Origin: Sphingomonas immobilis
Lineage (GTDB): Bacteria > Pseudomonadota > Alphaproteobacteria > Sphingomonadales > Sphingomonadaceae
Direction of reading: 5' to 3'
DNA length: 64,000 nt
NCBI RefSeq assembly: GCF_030580995.1
Contig: NZ_JAUQSZ010000002.1
Coordinates: 310,001 to 374,000, forward strand
Of the stretch, positions 42,677 through 52,607 are shown one piece after another. The notes under the pieces are model-generated. The model made no database searches and was not told the origin of the DNA. It saw nothing but the letters and a program-made list of their open reading frames with translations. The translations under genes and the position numbers were made by a program. Each line of letters starts with the position of its first letter. The first letter of the stretch is position 1.

Positions 42677-42808
42677 ACCGTCTCTACGGATGCGCATGTG
42701 CGCGTCCCGCTTCGACTCCGGCCGTTCCCGCCATCCGGCGCGAGCGGCCGTGTTGCATTCGACAGGCGGTCCCCGCGTGAACGGGTTCAGGTGACGGAGA
42801 GAAAGACC

Positions 42809-43792
42809 ATGGCTGCCCCGCAAGAGGACATGCTCGACCAAGACGTGGAACGCAGCAGCGAACGCCGCGAGTTCTTCCGCAGCGCGCTGGGCGCCGCCGC
42901 GGTCGCCGCGACCGGCGTCGCCGCCGTGTCGATCGGCGCGATCGCCAGCGCGGCGACCGTCGCCGATTCGGACATCCTCAACTTCGCGTTGCAGGTCGAA
43001 TATCTGCTCGCGCAATATTACGGCGTCGCCTCGGGCGTGGGCCCGCTCGCCGCCGGGCAGCTGACTGCCGGTTCGACCGCCACGGGCACCAACGTCGCGG
43101 GGGCCGCGACCGGCGCGGCCGCGGTCAGCTTCACCGATGCCAACGTCGCGCAGATCGTGCGCGAGATCGCTTTGGAAAAGGCCGCACACGTCGCCTTGCT
43201 GCGCACCGCGACCGGCACTGATGTCGCCGCGCAGCCCGCGATCGATCTCGGCGTCACCGCATCGGGCGCGTTCAGCACGGCGATGCGCGCCGCCGGCGTC
43301 ATCACCGGCTCGACATCGACCTTCGACGTCTATGCCAATGACGGCAATTTCCTGCTCGGCGCGTTCCTGCTCGAGGATGTCATCACCTCCGCCTACCGCG
43401 CGATCCTGTCGAGCGTGGGCGATGCGACCAACCGCGAATCGGTCGCGGGCCTGCTCGGCGCGAGCGCCTATCACGCCTCGGCGATCCGCACTTTGCTGTA
43501 CGCCAAGGGTTCGGTGTCGGGCTCGACGCTGCGCGCCAATGCCGATGCGATCTCGGATGCGCGCGACAAGCTCGACGGCGTGCCCGGCGACGACGATCAG
43601 GGCATCTCGCCCGCCACGGTCGATGCCAAGCTGGTGTCGAACATCCCGCCCGCCGGCGCGGATGGCCTCGCTTTCGGGCGCGGTTCCGCCTTCGTGCTCA
43701 ACATCCTGTATCTGAACAGCGCGAGCGTCTCGAAGGGCGGCTTCTACCCGGCGGGCGTCAACGGCACCATCGTCGCCTCCTCGCAGAACTAA
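42809..43792 (+). CDS. Tat-exported ferritin-like domain protein (first of two)
   Basis: 327 residues from the ATG at 42809. The N-terminus carries a Tat-like ERREFFRSALGAAAVAATGVAAVS. The rest is a ferritin-like helical bundle of the desiccation-related (DUF4856/Rds-like) group: SDILNFALQVEYLLAQYYGV (first metal helix with Glu), IVREIALEKAAHVALLRTATG (second, E..H), FLLGAFLLEDVITSAYRAIL (third) and AYHASAIRTLL (fourth). The C-terminal SKGGFYPAGVNGTI is shared with the neighbouring paralogue. A di-iron or peroxide-related role in the periplasm is likely but not shown. Confidence 0.85.
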   Translation: MAAPQEDMLDQDVERSSERREFFRSALGAAAVAATGVAAVSIGAIASAATVADSDILNFALQVEYLLAQYYGVASGVGPLAAGQLTAGSTATGTNVAGAATGAAAVSFTDANVAQIVREIALEKAAHVALLRTATGTDVAAQPAIDLGVTASGAFSTAMRAAGVITGSTSTFDVYANDGNFLLGAFLLEDVITSAYRAILSSVGDATNRESVAGLLGASAYHASAIRTLLYAKGSVSGSTLRANADAISDARDKLDGVPGDDDQGISPATVDAKLVSNIPPAGADGLAFGRGSAFVLNILYLNSASVSKGGFYPAGVNGTIVASSQN

Positions 43793-43814
43793 CGTTTCCC
43801 CCGGAGACCGTATC

Positions 43815-44882
43815 GTGATCGATCAAGACACCCTCGCTCAGGCGATTGAAGCCGACGACCGCCGCCGCGCCGCGCGCCGCGATTTCCTGCGCACCGCCAG
43901 CCAGCTGACGATCGCCGCCGGCGGCACCTCGCTGCTCGCGGCGTGCGGCGGCAGCGGCACCGCGACGCCCACGCCAACCTCGTCGAGCGCGACGCCGACG
44001 CCGAGCCCGAGCTCGACCGACGCCATCCGCGATACCGCGGCGCTCAATTTCGCGCTGCAGCTTGCCTATCTGCAGGCGCAGTTCTTCACCTATGCCACCA
44101 CCGGCAGCGGCGTCGGCGCGCTGCCCGCCTCGACCAGCCTGCCCGGCGGCGGCGCGGCGCTGCTCACCGGCCCCGGCGGTGCCGCACCGGGCACCGTCAC
44201 CGGCGGTCGCGCCGTGACCTTCACCGATCCGCTCGTCGGCGAATATGCGCGCGAGATCGCAGCGGACGATCTCGCCCACCTCAAGTTCCTGCGCTCGGCG
44301 ATCGGCAGCCAGGCGACGGCGATGCCCGCGATCGACATCGACGGCAGCGCCACCAGGTCGACCGGCGCCTTCACCCAGGCCGCGCGCCTGGCGAATTACG
44401 ATTTCAACGCCGGTGCCAGCGTTCTGTTCGGCTTCGATCCCTATGCCGGCGATCTCAACTTCCTGCTCGCCGCCTTCTTCCTGAAGGATGTCGCGGTGAC
44501 GGCGTACAAGGGTGCCGCCACGGTCATCACCGCCGCGCTCTACCTCGATTCCGCGGGCGGGCTGCTATCGACCCAGGCCTATCACGCCGGCCTCATCCGC
44601 ACGACGCTCTACGTGAAGGGGCAAGGCGCGCTGACGCAGCAGTTCAGCGATGCGCGCGACGGGCTCGACGGTTCGACCGATATCGACCAGGGCACCGGCA
44701 GCGCCGGCGGCACCGCGAACATCTCGCCGACCGACGCGCAGGGTCGCGTCTACACGCGCACCTCGGGACAGGTGCTCAACATCGCCTATCTCAACGCCGC
44801 CGCCGTCACGTCGGGCGGGTTCTTCCCGGCGGGCGTCAACGGCAGCATCAAGACGTCCGCGAACAGCAGCGTCGCGACCTGA
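43815..44882 (+). CDS. Tat-exported ferritin-like lipoprotein (second of two)
   Basis: 355 residues from a GTG at 43815, 22 bases after the first paralogue. The N-terminus holds a Tat motif (ARRDFLRTASQLTIAAGG) and directly after it a lipobox, SLLAAC, so it is probably a membrane-anchored Tat lipoprotein. A low-complexity TPTPTSSSATPTPSPSS spacer leads to the ferritin-like bundle (AALNFALQLAYLQAQFFTYA, EYAREIAADDLAHLKFLRSAIG, FLLAAFFLKDVAVTAYKGAA, AYHAGLIRTTLY). It ends GGFFPAGVNGSIKTS like its neighbour. Duplication with different anchoring suggests complementary soluble and tethered forms. Confidence 0.85.
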   Translation: MIDQDTLAQAIEADDRRRAARRDFLRTASQLTIAAGGTSLLAACGGSGTATPTPTSSSATPTPSPSSTDAIRDTAALNFALQLAYLQAQFFTYATTGSGVGALPASTSLPGGGAALLTGPGGAAPGTVTGGRAVTFTDPLVGEYAREIAADDLAHLKFLRSAIGSQATAMPAIDIDGSATRSTGAFTQAARLANYDFNAGASVLFGFDPYAGDLNFLLAAFFLKDVAVTAYKGAATVITAALYLDSAGGLLSTQAYHAGLIRTTLYVKGQGALTQQFSDARDGLDGSTDIDQGTGSAGGTANISPTDAQGRVYTRTSGQVLNIAYLNAAAVTSGGFFPAGVNGSIKTSANSSVAT

Positions 44883-44920
44883 TCCCTTCCCAACGCCCGC
44901 CAAAAGCGGTACGCAAGGCC

Positions 44921-46923
<2,003 letters not shown>

Positions 46924-46950
46924 AAGGTATTCGAACCGCAACTTGGCAGT

Positions 46951-46963
46951 GTTGAAATTCAAC
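46951..46963. promoter_or_regulatory. Short inverted repeat upstream of the low-GC gene
   Basis: GTTGAAATTCAAC is a near-perfect 13-bp inverted repeat in the AT-rich leader 40 bases upstream of the low-GC orphan gene. It may be an operator or part of its promoter; nothing else identifies it. Confidence 0.35.
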
Positions 46964-47002
46964 CAAAACTAACGCACGTTCTGGCCGGCGGGGGGCGGCT
47001 TA

Positions 47003-47875
47003 ATGGCAACGACACTTAACTTTTTAAATCAAAATTGGGTTGGAGTCTTATTGGGGGTCGTTGCGCTATTCTATGCGCTTTATGAAGGAAATCGAAGAAG
47101 AGGGCCGCGCCTCGTTTACCAGTACTTGGGCCAGAAACTTCTTGGTGGGTCGGTCGATTTGTTACCAACGGGGCTTGAAGTAACCTTTTCGGGCGCTGCT
47201 GTCCCAAGGTTGTCATTAACGCGACTTGTGGTTTGGAATAGTGGAGCGGGACCGCTTCGCGGAACGGATATCCCATCTCATGATCCGCTTACTTTGAAAT
47301 TTCACGGCGAAGCGAAGATTCTTTTAGCCGAAATTTCTCGGATCACTCGAGATGTAACGAAATTTCAGATCGGGTATGAGGCAGGAATTAGTGATAGCGT
47401 CACTGTCAATTTTGACTTCCTTGATCCAGGAGATGGCGCTCTACTGTCGATTTGGCACACCTCTACCAAGTCTATCCCAGAATTTAACGGGACTATAATA
47501 GGCCAAAAAGATGGTCCTGTATCTTATGGTAGATTTATATGGCGTGGCAGAGACGTGGCACGTCGTGGGTCCATATTTTCAAGAACATTTTCTATGATTA
47601 TAGACATCGTTTTTGGTTCTCCTTTCTTTCTACCCATAATGTTAATAGCGATGGGGACATTTATCGCATTTTCTACAGGATATGAAGGATATACTGGCGT
47701 TCGACTGTTGAGTCTGGAGAAGGATAGCGATATTGCCAAATTTTGGACTCCCGCGATATTAAGTGCAGTAAATATTTGCGCAGGTATTTGGGCGGTCAAT
47801 AAGATTCGACGGAAATTTCCGCGTAAATTGACGCCAGAAGACTTCGGAAGTCCGAAAATCGAAGGCGGGAACTAA
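47003..47875 (+). CDS. Low-GC orphan membrane protein, 290 aa
   Basis: I do not recognise a named family. GC content falls to about 45 percent or less (some stretches near 32) against about two-thirds in the neighbours, and codon use changes from the start codon on. Architecture: an N-terminal membrane helix (VGVLLGVVALFYALYEG, residues 13-29), a soluble beta-rich domain (about 36-190) with VVWNSGAGPLRGTDI, DPLTLKFHGEAKIL and FDFLDPGDGALLSIWHTS, then two membrane helices (about 207-228 and 247-266) and a basic tail. The V.NSG...D...PL pattern occurs in many stand-alone bacterial hypotheticals. A strong GGGGGGCGG ribosome site precedes ATG 47003. It is a good candidate for a recently acquired accessory gene. 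Confidence 0.8.
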   Translation: MATTLNFLNQNWVGVLLGVVALFYALYEGNRRRGPRLVYQYLGQKLLGGSVDLLPTGLEVTFSGAAVPRLSLTRLVVWNSGAGPLRGTDIPSHDPLTLKFHGEAKILLAEISRITRDVTKFQIGYEAGISDSVTVNFDFLDPGDGALLSIWHTSTKSIPEFNGTIIGQKDGPVSYGRFIWRGRDVARRGSIFSRTFSMIIDIVFGSPFFLPIMLIAMGTFIAFSTGYEGYTGVRLLSLEKDSDIAKFWTPAILSAVNICAGIWAVNKIRRKFPRKLTPEDFGSPKIEGGN

Positions 47876-47893
47876 TTGGGGGTAGCGGCACCC

Positions 47894-47905
47894 CTGTCCT
47901 ACACG
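47894..47905 (-). repeat. 12-bp box CGTGTAGGACAG (third copy)
   Basis: The exact complement of the CGTGTAGGACAG box found at 1338-1349 and 30865-30876. Here it lies between two plus-strand genes, right after a small GGGGT/ACCCC hairpin and at the downstream edge of the low-GC gene. The TTTCAAAGAGCG partner box is absent. Confidence 0.5.
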
Positions 47906-47930
47906 TTCGTTTTATGTTCCATACTCCCGG

Positions 47931-48743
47931 ATGAGCGACTCATCCGATCCCCGCTCGGCGCCGGGCCATGCGCTGACCGTCACCGATCCCGCCGACACCG
48001 CGCTCGACGCGGCCGCGCGGGCGTACGACCCGGCAGACTATCGCTGGGTGCCCGTCCGCCGCCGTCCGCGGCTCGATGGCTGGACCGAGGAGAAGCAGCG
48101 CCGCTTCATCGAGGAACTCGCCGATACCGGGCTCGTCAGCGTCGCGGCCAAGGCAGTCGGCATGACGCGCGAATCCGCCTATCGCCTGCGCCGTGCAGCG
48201 CATGGCTCGGCCTTCGCGCGCGCCTGGGACGTCGCGCGCCAACATGCCGGCGCGCTGATCGAGGACATCGCCTTCGAACGCGCGATCGAGGGTGTCGAAC
48301 AGGAGGTCTATAATCAGAACGGCGAGGTCGTCGCCGCGCGTCTCGTCTATGACAGCGGGCTGCTCAAATGGCTGCTCAGCCATATCAAGCCCGAACGCTA
48401 TGGCGGCGGCGGCGCGGTGCCCGCCACGGCGCCCGCACTGGAGGAGAGCCTGCGCGCGATGGAGCCGGCGCTGCCCGCCCCGCCCGAACAGCTGATGCCG
48501 CCCGAGGAACTGGAGGACGCGCTCGATCTCGCCGATGCGGCCGACGGCACGCTGCCGCATTTCCTCAACGAGCAGCGCACGCCGGAGGCGATCGCGGACC
48601 GGGACGTCGAGGCGCGCAAGGCGCGCGGTGCCGCCGCGCTCGCCAAGAGCAAGGCCGGGCAGGAACTGACCGAGGAAGAGTTCCTGGACGAATGCTGGTA
48701 TCTCGATCCGGCCAGTAACAAGGGGCGGCGGCGGAGGCCCTGA
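47931..48743 (+). CDS. Helix-turn-helix-type hypothetical protein, 270 aa
   Basis: I do not recognise a characterised family. Residues about 49-100 (LDGWTEEKQRRFIEELADTGLVSVAAKAVGMTRESAYRLRRAAHGSAFARAWD) look like a DNA-binding helix-turn-helix resembling that of terminase small subunits or transposase-associated proteins. The remainder is acidic and Ala/Pro-rich, with a C-terminal LTEEEFLDECWYLDP and a basic end (GRRRRP). The GC content is normal for the genome. Start ATG at 47931 at the downstream border of the low-GC gene. No phage genes are nearby. Confidence 0.75.
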   Translation: MSDSSDPRSAPGHALTVTDPADTALDAAARAYDPADYRWVPVRRRPRLDGWTEEKQRRFIEELADTGLVSVAAKAVGMTRESAYRLRRAAHGSAFARAWDVARQHAGALIEDIAFERAIEGVEQEVYNQNGEVVAARLVYDSGLLKWLLSHIKPERYGGGGAVPATAPALEESLRAMEPALPAPPEQLMPPEELEDALDLADAADGTLPHFLNEQRTPEAIADRDVEARKARGAAALAKSKAGQELTEEEFLDECWYLDPASNKGRRRRP

Positions 48744-48773
48744 TCAGTGTGACCTTAGTGTGACTTTCCGCGC

Positions 48774-48872
48774 GGCGGCGAGAGATTGGCAAAGCCAATC
48801 GCAAGCCTGAGCCGCGCGCGGCCGGCGGGGCCAAAGCCCCGTCCGACGACACGGGCTTTGCCCGTGTCGCGC
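48774..48872. repeat. Class C multi-hairpin repeat
   Basis: Hairpins GATTGGCAAAGCCAATC, GGGGCCAAAGCCCC and CACGGGCTTTGCCCGTG follow one another between the convergent HTH-protein and ung genes. The complement of its GTCGGACGG region resembles the block at 23719-23823. Confidence 0.65.
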
Positions 48873-48873
48873 G

Positions 48874-49569
48874 CTAGAGTGCCGGCAACCCCCAGTCGAT
48901 CTCCCCGCGCCCATGCTCCCGCAGGAAAGCGTTCGCCCTGGAGAAATGCCCGCAGCCCAGAAACCCGTTGTGCGCCGACAGCGGGGAGGGGTGCGCCGCC
49001 TTCAGCACGAGATGCCGCCCACCCTTCGACACGTCCGGGATGAACGCCGCCTTCTTCTGCGCATAGGCGCCCCACAGCAGGAACACCGTCGGCCGCGGCC
49101 CCGCCGCCACCGCCTTCACCACCGCGTCGGTGAAGCGCTCCCACCCGCGCCCCTGGTGCGAGGCGGCGGCGCCCATCCGCACCGTCAGCACCGAATTGAG
49201 CAGCAGCACGCCCTGCTTCGCCCAGCTTTCGAGGAAGCCGTGCGAAGGCCGCGCCAGCCCGAGGTCGGTGTCGAGCTCCTTGAAGATATTGACGAGGCTC
49301 GGCGGCACCCGCACGCCGGGCTGGACGGAGAAGCACAGGCCGTGCGCCTGCCCCTCGCCGTGATAGGGATCCTGGCCGAGGATGACGACGCGCACCTGGT
49401 CGGGTGGCGTCAGGTCGAGCGCGCGGAACCACTCGGCCGGGCGGGGGAAAACGCGCGCGCCGCCTGCGCGCTCGGCGGCGAGGAAGGCCTTGAGATCGGC
49501 CATGTACGGCTGTTCGAACTCGCCGCGCAGCAGGTCGAGCCAGTCGGGATGGAGGGCGATATCGCTCAT
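48874..49569 (-). CDS. ung: Uracil-DNA glycosylase Ung (family 1)
   Basis: Ung removes uracil from DNA at the start of base excision repair. 231 residues. The catalytic water-activating motif [17 protein letters not shown] (about residues 65-81, Asp67) and the minor-groove intercalation loop [10 protein letters not shown] (about 192-201) are intact. [28 protein letters not shown] is also conserved. Start ATG at 49569. Confidence 0.97.
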   Translation of the reverse strand: MSDIALHPDWLDLLRGEFEQPYMADLKAFLAAERAGGARVFPRPAEWFRALDLTPPDQVRVVILGQDPYHGEGQAHGLCFSVQPGVRVPPSLVNIFKELDTDLGLARPSHGFLESWAKQGVLLLNSVLTVRMGAAASHQGRGWERFTDAVVKAVAAGPRPTVFLLWGAYAQKKAAFIPDVSKGGRHLVLKAAHPSPLSAHNGFLGCGHFSRANAFLREHGRGEIDWGLPAL

Positions 49570-49623
49570 CGCGGGGATGCGTGCCGGAGCCGCCCCGCCG
49601 CTGTCAATCCGGGCTTGCGCGTG

Positions 49624-50004
49624 TCAGCGCGTCGGCCTCGGCTCGCTCATCGGCTGGCCCGGCCGGTACTCCGGCTGCCGGTCTCGGCTGGCCTGCACCA
49701 TCGCGCGGATCAGCTCCTCGGACGAGACGTCGCGGCCGCTGCGCACGTCGTCGCGGGTGCGGCTGTCATAGGGGCTGGCGTAGCGGCTGCTGCGGCTCGC
49801 TGCGGGGGTCTCGCTGTCGTCGCCGAAGCGCGCGCGGTCCATCCGTTCCTGCCGCTCGCGCGGGGTTTCGCCGCCCGCTGGGGCCGACGCGGCGCTGACG
49901 GCCGGCTCCGCACTGCCGTGCCGCGACTTGGAACACGCGCCGATCCGCACGCCGGCGACGACGAGGATCATGATGAGGAATCGGCATGCAAGGCGGAACA
50001 ACAT
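49624..50004 (-). CDS. Hypothetical exported protein, 126 aa
   Basis: ATG at 50004. A hydrophobic N-terminus (CRFLIMILVVAGVRIGACS) could be a signal peptide or lipobox ending at Cys24. The rest is Ser/Arg/Asp-rich and probably disordered (PRERQERMDRARFGDD, VSSEELIRAMVQASRDRQPEYRPG). No family recognised; it is supported mainly by its start, length and the lack of a better frame. Confidence 0.5.
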   Translation of the reverse strand: MLFRLACRFLIMILVVAGVRIGACSKSRHGSAEPAVSAASAPAGGETPRERQERMDRARFGDDSETPAASRSSRYASPYDSRTRDDVRSGRDVSSEELIRAMVQASRDRQPEYRPGQPMSEPRPTR

Positions 50005-50161
50005 CGGCCATCTCCCGGGGCAGGTGCCGGATGGTCATACGCCACGATCGGTAAAGGGACGGTAAGCGGGGATCGCTATCGTTACGCCTACAAAACGGAC
50101 TCGCGGCGGCCGAACATTGCGCCTAGCCTGCGCCGATCGGACAACGGCAAGGAACGCGCAC

Positions 50162-50656
50162 ATGGTTCTCGGGCTTTCGCTACCGGCTTTCACGCTTCTC
50201 CACGTCGCGATCAGTCTGATCGCCATCGCGATGGGGATCGTGTTCTTCGCCGCACTCGGCCGGGGCAGATGGCTCGGCACGCTCGGCAGCCTGTTCATCC
50301 TGTTCACGGTCCTGACGAGCGTGACCGGCTTCTTCTTCCCGCCCAAGCCGATCGGCCCGCCCTTCATCTTCGCCGTCGTCTCGCTGGTCCTGCTGGCGAT
50401 CGCCCATTATGCGAACACCGTGGCGCGGGTGCGCGGCTTCTGGTGGCAGGTCTTCATCGTCACCGCGCTGGCGGCGCAGTGGCTCAACATGGTGGTGCTG
50501 GTGGTGCAGAGCTATCAGAAGATACCGGCGCTCCACCGGATCGCGCCGACCGGCAGCGAGCCGGCGGTGCTGCTGACGCAGGGCGCGGTGCTGCTGGTCA
50601 TCCTGTTCTTCGGCTGGACCAGCTTTCGGAAACCGGGAGCCGTCCCCGCGCGTTGA
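50162..50656 (+). CDS. Four-helix integral membrane protein, 164 aa
   Basis: ATG at 50162. Four hydrophobic segments (LPAFTLLHVAISLIAIAMGIVFF; LGSLFILFTVLTSVTGFFF; FIFAVVSLVLLAIAHYA; QWLNMVVLVVQSY and the C-terminal AVLLVILFFGW) separated by short loops. The pattern resembles small uncharacterised membrane proteins often found near redox or stress genes. Function unknown. Confidence 0.8.
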   Translation: MVLGLSLPAFTLLHVAISLIAIAMGIVFFAALGRGRWLGTLGSLFILFTVLTSVTGFFFPPKPIGPPFIFAVVSLVLLAIAHYANTVARVRGFWWQVFIVTALAAQWLNMVVLVVQSYQKIPALHRIAPTGSEPAVLLTQGAVLLVILFFGWTSFRKPGAVPAR

Positions 50657-50678
50657 GCGGCGCGGAAAGGATGTCCCC

Positions 50679-51119
50679 ATGCGCCATTCACTGATTGCAG
50701 CCGCGTTGCTGCTCGCGAGCCCCGCCTTCGCCCAGCAGGTCGACAAGGGCCCGCCACCGGGCGTGCATGTCGAAAGCATCGCGCTTTCGCCCGGCGAAAC
50801 GCGCGCCTTCACGCTGGCGCAGGGCGGCAGCCACCAGCTGCTGCGCGATACCGATCCCGCCAAGCCCGCGCCCAAGGCGATCAGCGTGACGTACAAGGTG
50901 GAGGGCGGCTGGTCCTTCGTCAGCGTGACGAGCTGGACCGGCTATCCGACCACGGCCGCCGTCCTCGCCGATCACGGCGATGGCGGCTTCAGTCAGGTGG
51001 GGTCGATCGCGTCACCGGGTGACGGCAGCACCGTCGTTCAGCGCTGGCAGGGGGCACTCGGCAAGATCACGATCGGGAAGTTCGACGGCGGGCCCGAAGG
51101 CGGCGCGCCGAAATCATAA
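50679..51119 (+). CDS. Secreted hypothetical protein, 146 aa
   Basis: A clean signal peptide (MRHSLIAAALLLASPAFAQ, cleavage after residue 19) and a compact beta-rich domain with no Cys (ITVTYKVEGGWSFVSVTSWTG-like stretch, VQRWQGALGKITIGKFDG). It follows the membrane protein gene by 22 bases and is probably in the same transcript. No family recognised. Confidence 0.78.
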   Translation: MRHSLIAAALLLASPAFAQQVDKGPPPGVHVESIALSPGETRAFTLAQGGSHQLLRDTDPAKPAPKAISVTYKVEGGWSFVSVTSWTGYPTTAAVLADHGDGGFSQVGSIASPGDGSTVVQRWQGALGKITIGKFDGGPEGGAPKS

Positions 51120-51139
51120 GGAAGGGGAGGTTGTCCCGG

Positions 51140-51250
51140 TCAGGCGACCGGGACAACGGGGATCGAGGTGAAGACGAACAGCGCGGTCACGAAGAGGGCG
51201 CTGAGCAGCGAGACGGCAACCTTCTGGCGCGATTCGAAACGGTCGGTCAT
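51140..51250 (-). CDS. Very small membrane protein, 36 aa
   Basis: ATG at 51250 after AAGGGAATATCACC. The 36 residues encode a polar basic start (TDRFESRQK) and one hydrophobic helix (VAVSLLSALFVTALFVFTSIPVVPVA). The good ribosome site and the polar-then-hydrophobic design support a real small protein; function unknown. Confidence 0.6.
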   Translation of the reverse strand: MTDRFESRQKVAVSLLSALFVTALFVFTSIPVVPVA

Positions 51251-51421
51251 GGTGATATTCCCTTTTGATCTGGTGTGCCGGACCATCCGGCCACCGATGC
51301 CAAGGGGATTGCAGGGAGCGTGCCAGAATCGAAAAGCACGCAAATTCAGAATATTGCCTGACGCGGGTGCGGAAGTGTCGCTTTTGCTGCCGCAAAACGC
51401 GCCAACACTTGGCAATCCGCG

Positions 51422-52492
51422 CTAGTCTGCGCGCAGCGTATCCCGGCCCGCGTTCTTGGCGGCGTAGAGCAGCCGGTCGGCACGCGCGAAAACCGTCGGT
51501 AGCGTCTCGCCGGGGCTCGCCGTCGTCAGGCCGGCGGAGAAGGTGATCGATCCGATCGGCTCCTTCGATTCGCGCACCCGGTAGTGTTTCGCCGCCACGA
51601 CGGCGCGCGCATCCTCGAGCGTGGCATAGGCCACGTCCTGGTCGACGCCGGAGAACAGCACGGCGAATTCCTCGCCGCCGTATCGCGCGACGAGATGCCC
51701 GGCGCACGATTCCGAGAGAGCGCCACCGATCGCCTTCAGCACACGGTCGCCGACGCCGTGGCCGAAGCGATCGTTGACCGACTTGAAGCGATCGACGTCG
51801 CAGATCGCGACATGGACAGGCTGTTCCTGGACCGCCGCAAAGGCTTCCTCGAAGGCGCGGCGGTTGGCGAGCTCGGTCAGCGGGTCGCGACGGGCATTGT
51901 CGCGCGCCTCTTCCAGCTTGGCGCGCAGCTCGCTCGCCTCGTTGGTCGCGACTTCCAGCTTGCTCTCGGCGGAATGGACGCGGGTCAGCATCACCGAAGT
52001 GAGGCGCACGACTTCCTCGACGCTCGACATGTCGCGCGATCCGCGGATGGCGTCTGCGGAGGCTGCGAGGTCGCGGCCGAAATCCTGCGTCTCGGCGCGC
52101 ATCGCATGTACCATGTCGCTGAAACCCTCGACCTGGTGCTGCGTCCGCGCCACGAGGCCCTGCGCCGCCACCATCGGATCGGGCGCGGCGTCCGGCGTAC
52201 GCACGACGTTGGCCGTGCCGGGTGCCGTTTCGGGCAGTTGCGGCGCGACCGCGCCGACCTCACCGCCGAGCAGTTCGATATCGCGTGAAGAGAGGCGGAA
52301 ACCCCCATCGGTCAGCGCGCGCACCGAGCGGGCGAGTACGCCGTCGGTCTCGGTCAGCACGCGATAGGCGAAATGATAGTGTTTGGGGTCGGGGCTCAGC
52401 CGCTGGTCGATGAGAAAGTCGCGGATGCCGTCGAACAACGCCATCGCGTCGTCCTCGGTCGTAACCTCTCGTAGCGCACCCGCAGTCACGTC
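51422..52492 (-). CDS. GGDEF-domain diguanylate cyclase
   Basis: 356 residues from a GTG at 52492 (GAGAGAC upstream); an ATG at 52444 giving MALFDGIRDFL is the alternative. An N-terminal helical region with a coiled-coil tendency (ESKLEVATNEASELRAKLEEARDNARRD) leads to a C-terminal GGDEF domain: DPLTELANRRAFEEAF, CDVDRFKSVNDRFGHGVGDRVL, and the active-site motif YGGEEFAV. The signature is GGEEF, compatible with cyclase activity. No membrane segment; the N-terminal domain (LFDGIRDFLIDQRLSPDPKHYHFAYRVL) is a family also found alone in alphaproteobacteria. Confidence 0.92.
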   Translation of the reverse strand, partial: DVTAGALREVTTEDDAMALFDGIRDFLIDQRLSPDPKHYHFAYRVLTETDGVLARSVRALTDGGFRLSSRDIELLGGEVGAVAPQLPETAPGTANVVRTPDAAPDPMVAAQGLVARTQHQVEGFSDMVHAMRAETQDFGRDLAASADAIRGSRDMSSVEEVVRLTSVMLTRVHSAESKLEVATNEASELRAKLEEARDNARRDPLTELANRRAFEEAFAAVQEQPVHVAICDVDRFKSVNDRFGHGVGDRVLKAIGGALSESCAGHLVARYGGEEFAVLFSGVDQDVAYATLEDARAVVAAKHYRVRESKEPIGSITFSAGLTTASPGETLPTVFARADRLLYAAKNAGRDTLRAD

Positions 52493-52607
52493 TCTCGTAC
52501 CTTCCGTCCCGTCCGGCGCGCCTGCGCATGCCGAACCTTCCCGCTGCAATGGTTACGGCCGAAACTGCTAACATCCGGTGACCGAAGGTTAACCGCGCGG
52601 CTAGGTA

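Noticed and set aside
42677..42808. Gene or repeat in the spacer before the first ferritin-like gene
   Set aside because: It contains only short GC-rich segments and a weak GAACGGGTTC motif; no frame, hairpin or repeat family is supported.
41765..43474. Long minus-strand frame across the MipA/OmpV and first ferritin-like genes
   Set aside because: It spans two opposite-strand genes with clear signal peptides and motifs; no support of its own.
47931..48743. Terminase small subunit and a prophage remnant
   Set aside because: The helix-turn-helix is similar in style, but no large terminase, portal, capsid or integrase gene is present and GC content is normal.
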